Source: Rhodococcus sp. UNC23MFCrub1.1 (GTDB lineage Bacteria; Actinomycetota; Actinomycetes; Mycobacteriales; Mycobacteriaceae). Taken from it: a stretch of DNA of 64,000 nt. Numbering within the stretch: the stretch's first letter is position 1; each line of letters starts with the position of its first letter. Both the position numbers and the translations under genes were made by a program. A model generated the notes under the pieces. The model saw only the letters and a list, made by a program, of their open reading frames with translations, was not told the DNA's origin and searched no databases. Below are positions 62,493 to 64,000 of this stretch, piece by piece. The stretch lies in the NCBI RefSeq assembly GCF_000686025.1, contig NZ_JMLQ01000001.1, positions 620,001 to 684,000 on the forward strand. The letters run 5' to 3'.

Positions 62493-63443
62493 GTGAACTT
62501 CTACGGGGAACTGCTGCTCAGCCGTCGTGACGCACTCGCACGCGGCGCCACCGACGCCGAGATCAAGGCTGCACTGGCGCGTCGCGAGATCGCCGTCGTC
62601 CGGCGCGGCATCTACGTCCCGGCGGCGGTCCTCGAATCGCTCGACGCCACCGGCCGGCACCTGCTCGAGGTGCGCGCGACGCTGCTGGCGAGCGCCCCCG
62701 CGGCGGCCGCCGCACACGGTTCCGCAGCCTTGGTGCACGGGATGTCGTTGTGGCGAGTCCCGGAACGGGTGCATCTCGGGATTCCGCGATCGTCGGGTGG
62801 CCACGTCGGTCGGCATCGCCACGTGCATGCCGACGGTCTGACCGAGCGGGACGTCGACGTCATCGACGGCCTGCGCTGCACGTCCGCTGCGCGCACCGTC
62901 GCCGATCTCGCGCGGACCCTCCCGTTCGAGGATGCGGTCTGCGCCGGTGACTCCGCGCTGAACCGACATCTCGTGACGCCGGAGTCGGTGCGCGAGTCGC
63001 TGAGCCGTACGCCGTCTCATCGCAGACGCACCGCCGCCGAGTGTGTACTCGACTTTCTGGACGGGCGAAGCGAGAGCGTCGGGGAGTCGCGGAGCCGCGT
63101 GTATCTGCACCATCTCGGCGTTCCGTGCCCGGAACTGCAGGTCACGCTGATGCTCTCGGACGGCCGCACCACCTTCCGTCCCGATTTCCTGTGGGAGGAC
63201 GAGGGCGTGATCGGCGAGTTCGACGGCGTCTCGAAGTACTCGGCCCTCGCACGCCCCGGCGAGTCACCCGCCGACGTCCTGGTGCGGGAGAAGCGTCGCG
63301 AGGACCTGCTCCGCGCACACGGATGGACGGTGGTGCGCTGGACGTGGTCCGATCTGACGTCGCCGCAACTCGGCCGCGAACTGCGTCGGGTGCTGGCCGC
63401 AGGGTGCGGGGGCGCACGGCCGCGCACCACTCGGGTGGGGTGA
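62493..63443 (+). CDS. AbiEi/DUF559-like protein
   Basis: A 316-residue protein common in actinobacteria. The N-terminal 60 residues form a helix-turn-helix like the AbiEi antitoxin domain (LLSRRDALARGATDAEIKAALARREIAVVRRGIYV). The middle has CTSAARTVADLARTLPFEDAV. The C-terminal 90 residues resemble a Vsr/DUF559 nuclease fold (FRPDFLWEDEGVIGEFDGVSKY, REKRREDLLRAHGWTVVRWTW). No AbiEii partner lies near, so a toxin-antitoxin system is not supported. The GTG is chosen because an upstream ATG gives an Arg-rich, unlikely extension. Confidence 0.8.
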   Translation: MNFYGELLLSRRDALARGATDAEIKAALARREIAVVRRGIYVPAAVLESLDATGRHLLEVRATLLASAPAAAAAHGSAALVHGMSLWRVPERVHLGIPRSSGGHVGRHRHVHADGLTERDVDVIDGLRCTSAARTVADLARTLPFEDAVCAGDSALNRHLVTPESVRESLSRTPSHRRRTAAECVLDFLDGRSESVGESRSRVYLHHLGVPCPELQVTLMLSDGRTTFRPDFLWEDEGVIGEFDGVSKYSALARPGESPADVLVREKRREDLLRAHGWTVVRWTWSDLTSPQLGRELRRVLAAGCGGARPRTTRVG

Positions 63444-63561
63444 CCGCGCCCGCCGGCCCACCAGCACCGGGCAACCAGCACCGAGACGCCCAGCGGGGTG
63501 CACGACCCCTGTCACGGCTGCACTACCCTGATCACGCCGGTAACGCCCACACCGAAACTAA

Positions 63562-64000
<439 letters not shown>

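Overview
The window is 64 kb of very GC-rich actinobacterial chromosome. The best fit is Rhodococcus or a close relative in the Mycobacteriales. The reasons are: frequent GTG starts; many same-strand neighbours overlapping by ATGA or GTGA; a secreted DUF3089 hydrolase; a mycobacterial-type DesA acyl-ACP desaturase; MctBC-type acetate/propionate uptake; and a gene set matching the M. tuberculosis Rv0884c-Rv0910 neighbourhood (serC, citA, gltA2, prrAB, accD3, echA6, an Rv0906-like metallo-hydrolase, and Rv0909- and Rv0910-like proteins). About 63 protein genes and one tRNA are supported. No insertion sequence, prophage, CRISPR array or rRNA was seen, so this looks like core chromosome with small accessory cassettes. 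|| Layout. 1-9 kb: housekeeping and metabolic genes (DUF2630, SDR, disulfide oxidoreductase, MOSC, type-B esterase, Fpg/Nei glycosylase, cobF, thyA-folA, cupin, desA). 9.5-12.4 kb: a PucR-type regulator divergent from desA, tRNA-Arg(CCU), a secreted DUF3089 hydrolase, then a 174-bp direct-repeat array in a 650-bp gene-free stretch. 12.4-18.4 kb: a DEAD-box helicase with a translated 9-codon leader, an MFS carrier, an ECF transporter (fused S-A-A' plus EcfT) and an Rv0910-like SRPBCC protein. 18.4-27.6 kb: a leftward block coding for CPA1 Na+/H+ antiporter, secretory lipase, LytS-type kinase, LytTR regulator, a two-helix membrane protein, a sodium:solute symporter, and then mctB-mctC. 27.6-34.4 kb: Rv0909-like protein, MBL hydrolase, NCS1 permease, echA6, flavin monooxygenase and ABC-F protein. 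34.5-37.5 kb: a four-gene XRE/membrane protein/ABC export cassette. 37.5-44.7 kb: accD3, CGNR regulator, a 54-aa protein, GPP34, prpE, photolyase and a secreted lipase. 44.8-49.7 kb: type III glutamine synthetase, prrAB and FKBP. 49.7-53.4 kb: a GntR-controlled catabolic island (DUF2848, MHS transporter, nitrilase). 53.4-64 kb: gltA, a PfkB/aldose epimerase pair, CPBP protease, a TetR/epimerase pair, an MFS exporter with pdxH, citA, an AbiEi-like protein and the 5' part of serC. || How it works together. Several genes handle short-chain acyl and acetyl-CoA metabolism (MctBC and a second symporter, PrpE, AccD3, EchA6, two citrate synthases). The strongest regulatory signals are: three 15-bp palindromes around a -35/-10 promoter between the TetR gene and its divergent target; a shared GTATACA-N3-AGTAT motif in the two divergent promoter regions of the GntR island; and a perfect 18+18-bp inverted repeat between the glutamine synthetase gene and prrAB. 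All calls come from reading the sequence by eye and from family knowledge; no database search was run.
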